From positions 216,979-280,978 of the forward strand of contig NZ_KI912157.1 in NCBI RefSeq assembly GCF_000517125.1: 64,000 nucleotides of DNA, given 5' to 3'. The number at the start of each line of letters is the position of its first letter. Positions within the stretch are counted from its first letter, which is position 1. This DNA is from Arthrobacter sp. MA-N2. GTDB taxonomy: Bacteria; Actinomycetota; Actinomycetes; Actinomycetales; Micrococcaceae. Under the pieces are notes generated by a model. It worked only from the letters and a program-made list of their open reading frames with translations. It was not told the origin of the DNA and ran no database searches. The position numbers were made by a program, and so were the translations under genes. Shown here piece after piece: positions 34,605 to 43,449 of the stretch.

Positions 34605-35013
34605 GAAAAGGGCCTCGCTTCGCTCGGGCTGTAGAAGCGCTTTTTCTGTTTTGGCGGCTGTCCTGACGGATTGTACGTGTCCGCTCCGGCCCGTCTAGCC
34701 CCTCCTTCGTCGGGGCCCGCGGCCCAGGAATTTCCCTGCGGCGCTCCTACGTCGCTGATTTCCTCCGGGAATTTCCCGCTCCTTGCCCTTACGGGTAGAC
34801 GGGCCTCCGTCGGCCACAGCTCGCAAGCTTCGCCAGCAGCCAAAACAACGGGGGGAGAGGGGAGCTGGCCGGTCACCAAAGCCGCCCCGCTATAGTCCGC
34901 GCCAGCTCCCGATTCCAGCCGCTTGACAGACATAGAAGCGTCGGGGGGAGAGGGAAGCTGGCCGGTCACCTGAGCCGCCCGACCCGCCCCACGTCTCTGC
35001 AAGGACAAAAACC
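34605..35013 (+). ncRNA. Structured leader element, copy D (parB leader)
   Basis: The copy opens with CGCTTC (34616-34621) and GAAGCG (34634-34639) followed by CTTTTT. GCCCC (34698-34702) pairs with GGGGC (34712-34716). The variable stem is TTCCC (34732-34736) with GGGAA (34767-34771). The GGGGGAGAGGG plus GCTGGCCGGTCACC block is present twice, at 34864-34877 and 34957-34970. The second copy lies 43 bases before the parB ATG. A TTGACA (34923-34928) lies between the two blocks. Confidence 0.8.
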
Positions 35014-35953
35014 ATGACCGCAACACCCACGCTCGAAATGCTCGACCCGGCCACCCTGACCGTCGATATCAACGTCCGCAAGGACGCGGCCCTGACCGCC
35101 GATTTCATCGCCAGCATCAAGGAACACGGCGTGATGGAACCCGTGATCGCCCACCGCAAGGAGGACGGCACCGTACACGTCCTGATGGGCCAGCGCCGCA
35201 CCCGCGCCGCCGTCGAAGCAGGACGGGACAGCATCCCGGTAATGATCATCGACAGCCCCGAAGAAGCCGAACGCATCGTCACGCAGGTGGTGGAGAACAT
35301 CCAGCGCGCCGAACTGACCGAAGCCGACGAGGCCGACGCCTACCACCAGCTGTCACTGATCGGGGTTTCGGCGGCCGCGATCGCCAAGAAGACCGGACGG
35401 ACCAAGACCACCGTCGAGTCCGCACTCAAAGCCAAGTCCACCGAGACCGGAGCCGCCGCCCTGGGCAAGGGCTACACGGTCGAGGAAGCCCTCATTCTCG
35501 CTGAGTTTGAGTCAGACGAGGAAGCGACCGCCGAGCTCGAGTCCGTCATCATGGACGAACCTGGCATGCTCCTGCACGTCACCCAGCAGCTGCGCGACAA
35601 GCGCGACCGCGCCGCAGCGCTGGCCGCTCTCACTGCAGAGCTGGAAGCCGCCGGAACGATTATTGTTCCGGAATGCGGGTACGGGGAGGACAGCGAAACC
35701 CTCCGGGTCACGTCCCTGAAAAGGGCAGACGGGGAACCGGCCACGGACGAGGACGGAAACGCCGTCTACATCGAGACGGACTATCGCGGGGAGCACTCCA
35801 CCGTCGCCGTCGTCACCGGATGGAAAGACCTGGGCTTCACCCTCCGCTACTACAGCGGCTACGGCACGTCATCGGCTCCGAAAGGCCCGATGACCGAGGA
35901 ACAGAAGGCCGAACGGAAAACCCTGATCGAGAACAACAAGCTGATGCAGTCAG
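35014..35953 (+). pseudogene. parB: parB-like gene, 5' part (split by 7.5-kb element)
   Basis: The first 313 codons of a ParB/RepB/Spo0J-like protein. The N-terminal ParB CTPase/nuclease-type domain is clear: VDINVRKDAALTADFIASIK, MEPVIAHRKEDGTVHVLMG, QRRTRAAVEAG and ENIQRAELTEADEADAYHQL. A helix-turn-helix follows (GVSAAAIAKKTGRTKTTVES). The frame then leaves the family at the core GTCAG (35949-35953). Joining to 43450 restores LMQSALAKCREATTVRREWV and a 455-residue protein. Such plasmid ParB-like proteins act in partition or as leading-region proteins. A truncated product with foreign residues would be made now. Confidence 0.85.
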
Positions 35954-36013
35954 TCCTGTTAACTGAACTTCATCGTAGAGTCTGGATCAGGGTTCTCCGG
36001 AGAGGCGGTCCTC

Positions 36014-37195
36014 GTGGACGAAGTGCGGCTCAAACTGCTCGAGGGACAGATTGGCCTAATGGCGATAGGCGCGGTAGTCCCAAGACCGGAGGGCCTCTTG
36101 CCCTACGTCGTCATCGACGACAAGGGGCAAGAGATCGAGGACTTCTCAGTGTTCCTCCGTGATCTCGTTCTGAGCGATATGAGCCCTTTGACCGTCCGCT
36201 CTTACGGCAACGACTTGCTCAGGTGGTGGCGCATTCTTGGTCTGCTCGGCAGTGGATGGGAGCAGGCCACTCGTGCGGAGGTCGAGGTCCTCGTGGGGTG
36301 GATGCGGTCCGCGGTGAATCCTCAGCGGCGGGGGACCGGTCAGCGGGGCAGGAATTCGCGCACGGGTAAGCGTCCCTTGGTCGGCGGCTATGCGCCGGCA
36401 ACGATCAATCACGCCCTATCGGTGATTTCGTCGTTTTACTCCTACCACGCACGCTTCGGTCGTGGGCCTCTGATAAACCCGGTTCCTGAGGCTGCAGGGC
36501 GGAGACGTATGGTTCATCGAGGCCGGACCGAAACAGCGCCAGGAGTAGGACGAGCTCCTTTGCGGCAGAAGAAGTCCGAATGGCTGCCCCGTTCCATCCC
36601 GGATGACCTTTTCGACGATTTGATGGAGGCTCTGCGGACCAACCGTGATCGTGCCCTGGTAAGTATGTATGTGTCCTCCGGGGCCCGCGCGAGTGAGCTG
36701 CTCGGCGTCCTCGGCGATCAGATCGACTGGTCTGGGCAACGTGTATGGGTCGTATCGAAAGGATCCCGTGTCCTGGAACCGGTGCCTGTCTCACCGGAGT
36801 CCCTGCAGTATCTGACCATGTACTTCCATGAGCACGGAGTTCCCAGGCCAGATGAGTTGATCTGGCGGGCGCTCCACGGCAAACCGCGGCCGTTGACGTA
36901 TCATGCTGCTCGCCGAATGCTGCAACGGGTGAATGCAGTGCTGGGTACAGATTGGTCGCTGCATGACTTTAGACACACGACCATCAACCGCATGGTCTCA
37001 GACCCGAATCTGACCTTGCCTGAAATCATGGCCGTGAGCCGGCACCGACAAGTCTCCTCGATGGCTCCCTATCTACGGCCTCGGGTCGATGAGGTCTTCC
37101 AAAAAGTGCAAGAGCACATGGCATCCCCACGGCCCCAACCAACGCTGACCCCGGGCTACGACCCCGACGACTTCTCAGTGGTGTTCGGTGCCTGA
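36014..37195 (+). CDS. Tyrosine recombinase (TnpA-like) of the parB element
   Basis: A 393-residue recombinase starting at GTG 36014, 60 bases inside the element. The core-binding half has PLTVRSYGNDLLRWWRIL. The catalytic half has YVSSGARASELLGV, HDFRHTTINRM, and SRHRQVSSMAPYLRP with the probable nucleophilic Tyr. All canonical residues are present. It overlaps the following, larger recombinase by eight bases, so both are made together. Confidence 0.87.
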   Translation: MDEVRLKLLEGQIGLMAIGAVVPRPEGLLPYVVIDDKGQEIEDFSVFLRDLVLSDMSPLTVRSYGNDLLRWWRILGLLGSGWEQATRAEVEVLVGWMRSAVNPQRRGTGQRGRNSRTGKRPLVGGYAPATINHALSVISSFYSYHARFGRGPLINPVPEAAGRRRMVHRGRTETAPGVGRAPLRQKKSEWLPRSIPDDLFDDLMEALRTNRDRALVSMYVSSGARASELLGVLGDQIDWSGQRVWVVSKGSRVLEPVPVSPESLQYLTMYFHEHGVPRPDELIWRALHGKPRPLTYHAARRMLQRVNAVLGTDWSLHDFRHTTINRMVSDPNLTLPEIMAVSRHRQVSSMAPYLRPRVDEVFQKVQEHMASPRPQPTLTPGYDPDDFSVVFGA

Positions 37196-39593
37196 GGCCC
37201 TTAAACGACCACAACAGCGGTCGATAAACGCAGCTGTTCCCGGCAGAACCCGGAACCAAACCGTCATCATCGCTGCTCCGGCGGCGCGACCGGAATTTCC
37301 GCCATGGCCGCGCGGTGATCTGGACGCGGCAAGCCCCGAGAGCATCATCGCTTTGACCGACACGATATGGCCCCGCAAGCAGCCACGTGAATCACTGCGC
37401 CATCACGGGCTGAAATGGCTGCTGGCTTATCTCGTGAGGCACTCCGGACGGACCTGGCAGGAGAAATGGATCTCCTCCGGGTTCAATGATGGTCACCGCA
37501 AAATACGTGAGCTGACCACGGGAAACTTTCGTTTGGACGGTGAACTGGGGCATTCGCTGATGCTCCTGTGCTGTCTGCGGGTCATCCGTCCATCGCTGGC
37601 AGCGTTCAAGATCAACTCGTTCTACCGCTACCACGAGCATTTTGAGCAAGCGCAAGACGACCCGGATCTGGACCGCTTCCTGGCCCTCGTGGAACAACAG
37701 GACACATCACATCACTTCAAACGATGCGCGCGGATGGATGTGGCATCAGCGTTAACGACCCAAGGGATCAGGTTCGCTGATCTGAGCGCGGAAGCGATGC
37801 TGCACTACGCCATCGCCACGCGCGAAGGCGGATGGGGCCGTGGCTATGAAACGCACGTCGGTTACCTTGCCTGGCGGGTGATGTCTGAATCCGGGCACTT
37901 TCCCGCCCAGGTCCCGCCAACTCTCCGCGGGGCAATGCGTCCCCCCGCTCAGACGCCGGCTGAGCTGGTCGACAAACACAACATCACCAACCCCGACATC
38001 CGCGACTTATTCATTGCCTACCTGACCCGGCGCAGCCACGACATCGACTTCGCCACCTTGCGGGACCTGGCAGAAGACATTTGCGGGAAATTTTGGACGG
38101 GCCTCCAAAAGATCAACCCTGGCCAAGCGACTTTCGTCATCTCTCAAGCGGACTACGCAAGTTGGCGGGCCGTGGTGGCCCTCCGCCGAGATGGGAAGCC
38201 ACGCCTTCAGCTCGAAGCCGTCATGACGAATATCAGGGCCTTCTATCTTGACCTGCAGGGCTGGGCGGCCGAAGAGCCCGAACGCTGGGCCCGTTGGGTA
38301 GCGCCTTGCCCGATCGCGGGCAGAGAGACCCGGACGCTGGGCAAAGCGGCCCGCCGGGCAAAAGAACGCATGGACTCCAGAATCCGCCTCTTACAGCCGG
38401 TGCTGCCGGCATTCATCGCCGCTGCCACAGAACGCAAAGACCACTTCCATGAACTTTTGAAAGTGGCCGGCGAAACCCGCAAAGACGAGATCATCACCGT
38501 CGGAGGGAAGCAGTATCAACGGCTATATACCGAAGGAGACGCCCGGCACCGCCGCTTCCATGGAATAGCCAATGTCCGCGTGCTTGATCTGTCCGCCAAC
38601 CGCAAGATCAACGTGACGTTCACCGAGGACGCCGTGTTTTGGCAGTGGGCGGCTGTTGAGACCTTGAGGCATACCGGCCTTCGGTGCGACGAACTGCTGG
38701 AACTGTCCCAGCTGAGCATCCGTCAATACATCCGACCGAACGGCGAAATCGTCGCGCTCTTGGTCGTCGCTCCCTCCAAAAATGATCGGGAACGGGTCAT
38801 CCCCATGAGCCCTGACCTTTTCCACGTCATCGCCACGATCATCCGGCGACTGACCAGGAACAGGGAAAGCGTGCCGCTGGCGACTCGATTCAACCCATCG
38901 GAAAGAGTCACCAGCGAGCCGCTGCCGTTCCTCTTCCAGCGTACGATCGGCCAACGCACCGAAGTGATCAACGCCGGCTCGCTTCGTGATGAACTGGCCA
39001 AGCTCAGCGACGCCGTCGCCATCGATCATCCAGAGCTGGGCGGTTGCCGTTTCACACCGCATGACTTCCGCCGCCTTCTAGCTACGGACCTGGTCAATAA
39101 CGGCCTGCCCATCCACATCGGCGCCGCACTTCTGGGACACCTCGATATCCAAACAACCCATGGCTACGTCACCGTCTTCCGCGAAGACGTCATCCGGCAT
39201 TACCAAAAACACCTCAACGAGCGCCGGGCCGCCCGCCCGGCACGGGAATATCGATCTCCAAGTCCCACAGAGTGGGCTGAATTCGAGGAGCACTTCGACA
39301 AACGCAAAGTAGAGCTGGGGAACTGCGGCCGCCCCTACGCGACACCCTGCGAACACGAACACGCCTGCATCCGCTGCCCCATGCTCCAGATTGACCCTGG
39401 CATGATCGAACGTCTCGACGAGATCAATACCGATCTCATCGCCCGCCGTGAGCTTGCACAAAATAAGGGTTGGTTGGGCGAACTTGAGGGCATCGACCTC
39501 ACACTCCAATTCCTCAAAGAGAAACGCGCCGACGCGCAAAAATCCGCCCAGCGCGGTCCGACCAATCTGGGCATCCCGGTCTTTCGCGCCTGA
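37188..39593 (+). CDS. Large tyrosine recombinase (TnpB-like) of the parB element
   Basis: An 801-residue recombinase starting at GTG 37188. The catalytic part lies near residues 485-670: HTGLRCDELLELS, HDFRRLLATDLVNNG, and LLGHLDIQTTHGYVTVF with the Tyr. The C-terminus carries a Cys/His cluster (CEHEHACIRCPML), probably a zinc knuckle. The size and C-terminal cluster recall Tn554 TnpB. No third, TnpC-like gene follows: the 200 bases to IS21 hold only a 31-residue hydrophobic frame on the minus strand (39658-39753) that I do not trust. Confidence 0.86.
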   Translation: MPEALKRPQQRSINAAVPGRTRNQTVIIAAPAARPEFPPWPRGDLDAASPESIIALTDTIWPRKQPRESLRHHGLKWLLAYLVRHSGRTWQEKWISSGFNDGHRKIRELTTGNFRLDGELGHSLMLLCCLRVIRPSLAAFKINSFYRYHEHFEQAQDDPDLDRFLALVEQQDTSHHFKRCARMDVASALTTQGIRFADLSAEAMLHYAIATREGGWGRGYETHVGYLAWRVMSESGHFPAQVPPTLRGAMRPPAQTPAELVDKHNITNPDIRDLFIAYLTRRSHDIDFATLRDLAEDICGKFWTGLQKINPGQATFVISQADYASWRAVVALRRDGKPRLQLEAVMTNIRAFYLDLQGWAAEEPERWARWVAPCPIAGRETRTLGKAARRAKERMDSRIRLLQPVLPAFIAAATERKDHFHELLKVAGETRKDEIITVGGKQYQRLYTEGDARHRRFHGIANVRVLDLSANRKINVTFTEDAVFWQWAAVETLRHTGLRCDELLELSQLSIRQYIRPNGEIVALLVVAPSKNDRERVIPMSPDLFHVIATIIRRLTRNRESVPLATRFNPSERVTSEPLPFLFQRTIGQRTEVINAGSLRDELAKLSDAVAIDHPELGGCRFTPHDFRRLLATDLVNNGLPIHIGAALLGHLDIQTTHGYVTVFREDVIRHYQKHLNERRAARPAREYRSPSPTEWAEFEEHFDKRKVELGNCGRPYATPCEHEHACIRCPMLQIDPGMIERLDEINTDLIARRELAQNKGWLGELEGIDLTLQFLKEKRADAQKSAQRGPTNLGIPVFRA

Positions 39594-39864
39594 ACTGGGA
39601 CAGGAGCGCTCCACTTCGGGAAAACGTCCGTTCTGGGAGGCCTTATCGGTCCCGCGGCTATACCGGCATGGAACCAATGGATCTGATGACCACGGACAGG
39701 ACAAAAGTGATCCCAGCCAGGGCCATGGAGGCAATGGAAATCTTGAAGGACATTCGCCTATGTTTCGATCTGTCAACAGCAACTTAGAAATGACCGGACG
39801 CGGCATGTTGGTCTGCCCGCTGGCGGCAGGTGATTGACCGGGCGCGGCAAGTATTTTTGGACAG

Positions 39865-39907
39865 GGTCAGGCGCCCCGGGTGTGCCGGGTTGGCGGGGCG
39901 CCTGACC
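39865..39907 (-). terminator. Terminator of istB
   Basis: GGTCAGGCGCCCCG and CGGGGCGCCTGACC are perfect 14-base complements with a 15-base loop, 12 bases beyond the istB stop inside the IS21 left end. It could also block transcription entering from the recombinase operon. Confidence 0.65.
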
Positions 39908-39918
39908 GGGGTTTTGGG

Positions 39919-40710
39919 TTAGCTCATGGGGCAGGTTCCTTTCCCGTTTTGGGCTTGCATGAGCCGGACGGACTCGCCGCTGGTTTGGCAGAGGTGGGCG
40001 TGGTGGAGGAGCCGGTCCACGGTCGCGGTGGCAATGGTTTTGGGCATGAGCTCATCGAACCCGGACGGGTGGATATTGGAGCTGATCGCCAGAGAGCGCT
40101 TCTCGTAGGAGGCCTCGACAACCCGGTAGAAGCCCTCGGCCGCGTCCGCCGACACCGGCAAAAGGCCGATGTCATCGACGCAAATCAAATCCACGCTCGT
40201 GGCGCGGGTGATGGCTTTGTTGACGCTGTCATCGATCCGGTGCCGGCGCACGAGAGCGCCGAGGTCCTCCATGCTCAGCCAGGACACGGACATGCCCTGA
40301 TCGATGGCCTGCTGGCCCAAGGACTCCAGCAGCAGGGTCTTGCCCGTGCCGGAGGGCCCGCAGGCAATCAGGTTCTCCCGCCGCCGCACCCACTCCAGCG
40401 TCCGCAGGAACGATGTTGTCGCCGCCGGGAGGGTGGAAAGGGCCTCGTCCCAGACATCGAAGGTCTTCCCGGAGGGAAAGCCTGCGCGCTTGCGGCGGGT
40501 GGCCAGCATCGAGGCGTTCCGGCCCGTGGCTTCGGCCTCCAGCAGGACGCGCACGACCTCTGTCGGGTCCCAACGCTGGGCTTTCGCGGTCGCCAGGACG
40601 TCGGCGACGACGGCGCGGGCGTGCGGCATCCGGGTCGTGCGCATCAACCCGATCACGTTCTCGACCGCCGGGTCCGATAGCGAGCTGGGGGCAAGGGCTG
40701 TCGCGCTCAT
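39919..40710 (-). CDS. istB: IS21 helper ATPase IstB
   Basis: A 263-residue AAA+ ATPase with Walker A CGPSGTGKT near residue 120 and Walker B LICVDDIGLLP near residue 180, the IstB signature SYEKRSLAISSNIHPSGF, and a C-terminal RLLHHAHLCQTSGESVRL. IstB forms clamps on target DNA and activates IstA. It starts at ATG 40710 and overlaps the istA stop by ATGA. It is clearly related to the IstB at 62555. Confidence 0.9.
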   Translation of the reverse strand: MSATALAPSSLSDPAVENVIGLMRTTRMPHARAVVADVLATAKAQRWDPTEVVRVLLEAEATGRNASMLATRRKRAGFPSGKTFDVWDEALSTLPAATTSFLRTLEWVRRRENLIACGPSGTGKTLLLESLGQQAIDQGMSVSWLSMEDLGALVRRHRIDDSVNKAITRATSVDLICVDDIGLLPVSADAAEGFYRVVEASYEKRSLAISSNIHPSGFDELMPKTIATATVDRLLHHAHLCQTSGESVRLMQAQNGKGTCPMS

Positions 40711-42245
40711 TCGGTGGCTCCTTCAAAGTCTTCATCACTGGTGGTGGCAGGCGCGGTGGCGGCAGGCGCGGCGGTGCCGAAGTTGGCCCAGCCGCTGGTG
40801 CCCTGGCTGAGCCATTGGCCTTGGTCGGTGACGGTGCGGGTGCTGGTTGTGTGGTTTTTCCCGCCGGCGGTATTGATGATGGAGAGCAGGTCCTCGTGGG
40901 TGAAGCGCTGATGCACCGCGGCGGAACCGAGGCCCTTGTCGACCTCGTCGGTGCCCAGGACCTTGGCGAGGGTGACGGCACGTTCCATTTTGTGCCGGAT
41001 CTTCCCGGTCCCGGCCGCGGCGGCTTCCTTGAGCCAGAGCGCAGCGCCGGCGCCGAGGGCCAGGAAATCTTCCTCGGCCTTGTTGGTCGGGCGCATGACC
41101 CGTTCCAGAGCCCCGGCTGGGGCCGGCGGGAAATGGGCGTCAATGATCGCCGGAGTGCCTGGGCGGGTGAGTTTGTGCCGTGCAACCTCGACCGGGCCGG
41201 TAACCCCGACATGGACGATGACGACCTCGGTCTCGGTCCCGCGCACCCACACCATCTCACCCATCAGGATGTGCGGGACGGAGTACCGGGACTGTTCGAA
41301 CGTGATCATGGGCATGTTCGGCGGGACCTGGCGGGTCTGGCCGAAACTTGCTGTCACCGGGGTTTCCGGGACCGGGTGCAAGCGGGGGCGTTCGAGAACC
41401 CGGAGCATGTCCTTGGGGACCTCCAGCGTGGACCGGTGCACCCGCGAATTCACCTCCTCCATGAACGCCTCACACGCCGCTTCCAGCTCGGCGAAGGACC
41501 CGTACTCGGGCAGCAGGTTCGTCTCTTTGGGGACGAGGTCGGCTTTGGCGATCTTAACCGCGTTCTCCACCCCGCCCTTGGAGGCAGGGTCGGCCGGGAT
41601 GCACGTCTGCATGGACGTCGAATAATGCCTGGAAAACGCCACAATCTGCGCGTTCCGCACGGGGATCCCGGCGATGTGCTCGATCGTGACGGTCTTCTCG
41701 TTATCCGTGAGTACGTAGGTCGTGACCCCGCCGACCAGGCGGAACGACCGGTCCAGGGCGGCGAAGACGCTCGGCATCGTCTTGTCCCGCAAAGCGATCA
41801 CGATCCGGAACCGGGAGAAGGCCAGCCAAGCCACGAACAGCACGGTCTTCACCCCATCAACGACGGGCCCGTCGCCGTAGTCATACTGAAGCCAGAGACC
41901 CGGCTCGGGCGTCCAGGGCCGGTGCACGCGCACGTTCCGGGCCCGGTATTTCGCCTTCAATGCAGCCAGCGTAGTCCTGGTCGTGCGCTCACACCCGGTG
42001 AAGCCCAAAGCCAGGAGCTTCTCATGCACGACATCGCCGCGGATCTTCCCGCGGGACTGCTCCACCCAGGAAATCATCTGCGGCAGGAACGGGTCGGTCA
42101 TCCGACCGCGCTGCCGGGCCACCGGCGCCTGCGCACCTTCCTGGCGGGCTTTCACATAAGAGCGCACCGTGTTGTGCGAAACGCCGCAGATCTTCGCGGC
42201 ATCCCGGTACGACCGGGTCAAATCATAAGCAGCTAAAATTTCCAT
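40707..42245 (-). CDS. istA: IS21 transposase IstA
   Basis: A 512-residue DDE transposase. I chose ATG 42245, five bases after AGGAG; the open frame further upstream lies in the IS end. The N-terminal helix-turn-helix (RSYRDAAKICGVSHNTVRSY) precedes the rve core with QYDYGDGPVVDG, YVLTDNEKTVT and SKGGVENAVKIAK, giving Asp, Asp and Glu. A Mu-type C-terminal domain follows. The frame is intact and paired with istB, so this copy could be functional. Confidence 0.9.
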   Translation of the reverse strand: MEILAAYDLTRSYRDAAKICGVSHNTVRSYVKARQEGAQAPVARQRGRMTDPFLPQMISWVEQSRGKIRGDVVHEKLLALGFTGCERTTRTTLAALKAKYRARNVRVHRPWTPEPGLWLQYDYGDGPVVDGVKTVLFVAWLAFSRFRIVIALRDKTMPSVFAALDRSFRLVGGVTTYVLTDNEKTVTIEHIAGIPVRNAQIVAFSRHYSTSMQTCIPADPASKGGVENAVKIAKADLVPKETNLLPEYGSFAELEAACEAFMEEVNSRVHRSTLEVPKDMLRVLERPRLHPVPETPVTASFGQTRQVPPNMPMITFEQSRYSVPHILMGEMVWVRGTETEVVIVHVGVTGPVEVARHKLTRPGTPAIIDAHFPPAPAGALERVMRPTNKAEEDFLALGAGAALWLKEAAAAGTGKIRHKMERAVTLAKVLGTDEVDKGLGSAAVHQRFTHEDLLSIINTAGGKNHTTSTRTVTDQGQWLSQGTSGWANFGTAAPAATAPATTSDEDFEGATE

Positions 42246-42662
42246 GAACTCTCCTGGAGACTTCACAACGAGCCCCCTCCTTCCCATAACGGGTGAAATA
42301 CAGACGATCGACATCGCCATTTCACCGCGGAAGGAAGGGGCTCTCCCCGTAACGACACGAGGGGATGGACAAGGGAATCCCCGGCACGCGAGACCACCAA
42401 AGGAGGCCAAATGCTGTTCAAAAATGCTTGCCGCCACGGGTCAAAACCTTGCCGCGAACGGTCAGTCAGATTTTCCGACTCCGGTCAGTTTAAAGTTGCC
42501 GCTTACATCGATCGCGCGACTCCGAACACAGCCGCCGCAACACTTAGAGCGATCATGTACGGGACCACCCCATTCAGCCACTCGGCCACGACATTCCCCC
42601 CATGTTCAATGAACTCCCGAGGCTACCGCCTCCTAAAAGGAAATCTCAGCGGACGCCGAGCA

Positions 42663-43088
42663 TTATCCGAGGACCACTTTTACTGGCTTGAATCTGAAAG
42701 GTCCCCCGCACTCGCGTCCGAAGGGGTATTCCCCGGTTGATTCCGTTTCTACTGGCAGGGCACCGGTCAGTCGGTTCCCAGACGAAGTGCTGGCGTCCAC
42801 ATATATCGAGGTGATGCTTACGGGCGGAGTCAGGTAGGGCGGAGATTGCGGCACTAGCCATTTACCCTCCGCGCTTTTCGTCACCGGCTCAGGAGTGCAG
42901 CCCTCGCCGAAACAAGCTGACAACGATTCCGGCTGGGTGGAAAAGAACAGTTCTACGTCACCGACAAAGGCCCAACCCATTGCTGGACATGCTCGGTTTT
43001 CACCTGCCAGGCTGCCGACGACAAGGGTATACACCAGCACGGTGGCACCCGCGGCCACTCCTAGCAGAAGTACTCCCCGAGGCTTCAT
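42663..43088 (-). CDS. Membrane-anchored extracytoplasmic protein (cargo)
   Basis: A 141-residue protein from ATG 43088. It has an N-terminal hydrophobic anchor or uncleaved signal (GVLLLGVAAGATVLVYTLVV) and then an exported-looking domain rich in Ser, Thr, Pro and Gly with six Cys, including CFGEGC. No family is recognised. The gene sits between IS21 and the right end of the parB transposon, the place where Tn554-type elements carry cargo. Before its start, GTAGG-AG-CCTAC (about 43090-43101) forms a small palindrome. Confidence 0.6.
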   Translation of the reverse strand: MKPRGVLLLGVAAGATVLVYTLVVGSLAGENRACPAMGWAFVGDVELFFSTQPESLSACFGEGCTPEPVTKSAEGKWLVPQSPPYLTPPVSITSIYVDASTSSGNRLTGALPVETESTGEYPFGRECGGPFRFKPVKVVLG

Positions 43089-43444
43089 AGTAGGAGCCTA
43101 CGCTGTCGATCAGTCGCCGGTTTTGCCCTCAAGCTCTTTCGACTGTTCGGTGATCTTCAGGGAACCAAGAGAAACCGGGCTTGGAACGAACCTGCGTTTA
43201 AACCTCGAAGGGGAACCCGTTGCGATACAGGTTCAAGCCCTGGCGCTGGTGGCGCCAGGGCTAGCCATCTATTTTGCGGGGTGTGTCACTGCTCGAGTTC
43301 TACCCGGTGGCTGGTCGACAGCGGTGTCCTGCTGACGGCGACGAATTTCTTTCACCGTCAAAAAGCGGACTGAACAAGTCAGCCGACGACCGGCCGAGCA
43401 CAGCCAATACAGCCGGCTATCCAGACCAGCCGAACAAACCTATT
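43089..43444. other. Right end of the parB transposon, no gene seen
   Basis: This 356-base stretch contains no convincing coding frame. It holds a hairpin, AGCCCTGGCGC/GCGCCAGGGCT at 43236-43262, and the subterminal ATCCAGAC at 43419-43426 before the core at 43445. Confidence 0.45.
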
Positions 43445-43449
43445 GTCAG

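Larger units (their letters stand above)
39791..42507 (-). mobile_element. IS21-family insertion sequence (copy 1)
   Basis: istA and istB are bounded by ends with repeated GGCGGCA-type units. The left end (39791 onward) has three, including GCGGCAAGTATTTTTGGACA. The right end, read inward, has GCGGCAACTTTAAACTGACC and GGCGGCAAGCATTTTTGAAC. Multiple transposase-binding repeats at both ends are typical of IS21. Exact tips are approximate. It is nested in the parB transposon. Confidence 0.75.
35954..43449 (+). mobile_element. Tyrosine-recombinase transposon inserted in parB (with nested IS21)
   Basis: The 5-base core GTCAG occurs at 35949-35953 and 43445-43449, and removing 7496 bases restores the parB frame. 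Subterminal GTCTGGAT (35980-35987) faces ATCCAGAC (43419-43426). Two tyrosine recombinases lie at the left end and a cargo-like gene at the right, as in Tn554 relatives. An IS21 copy has inserted into it. The true core could be longer than the five identical bases. Confidence 0.8.

Noticed and set aside
39658..39753. 31-residue hydrophobic frame on the minus strand as a TnpC-like or toxin gene
   Set aside because: Poor ribosome binding site, wrong strand for the recombinase operon, and no family resemblance.
40413..42236. 607-codon frame antisense to istA/istB
   Set aside because: Both IS21 proteins are unambiguous and the antisense product is low-complexity Arg/Gly/Pro.
42508..42662. Short hydrophobic peptide on the minus strand right of IS21 (ending at 42505-42515)
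   Set aside because: It needs an ATT or late GTG start and overlaps the presumed IS21 tip; not enough support for a gene.
43090..43101. GTAGG-AG-CCTAC as a fourth KfrA-type operator
   Set aside because: Only five-base arms and a different spacing; the resemblance to AGTAGTAGGAGTAGT is too short.
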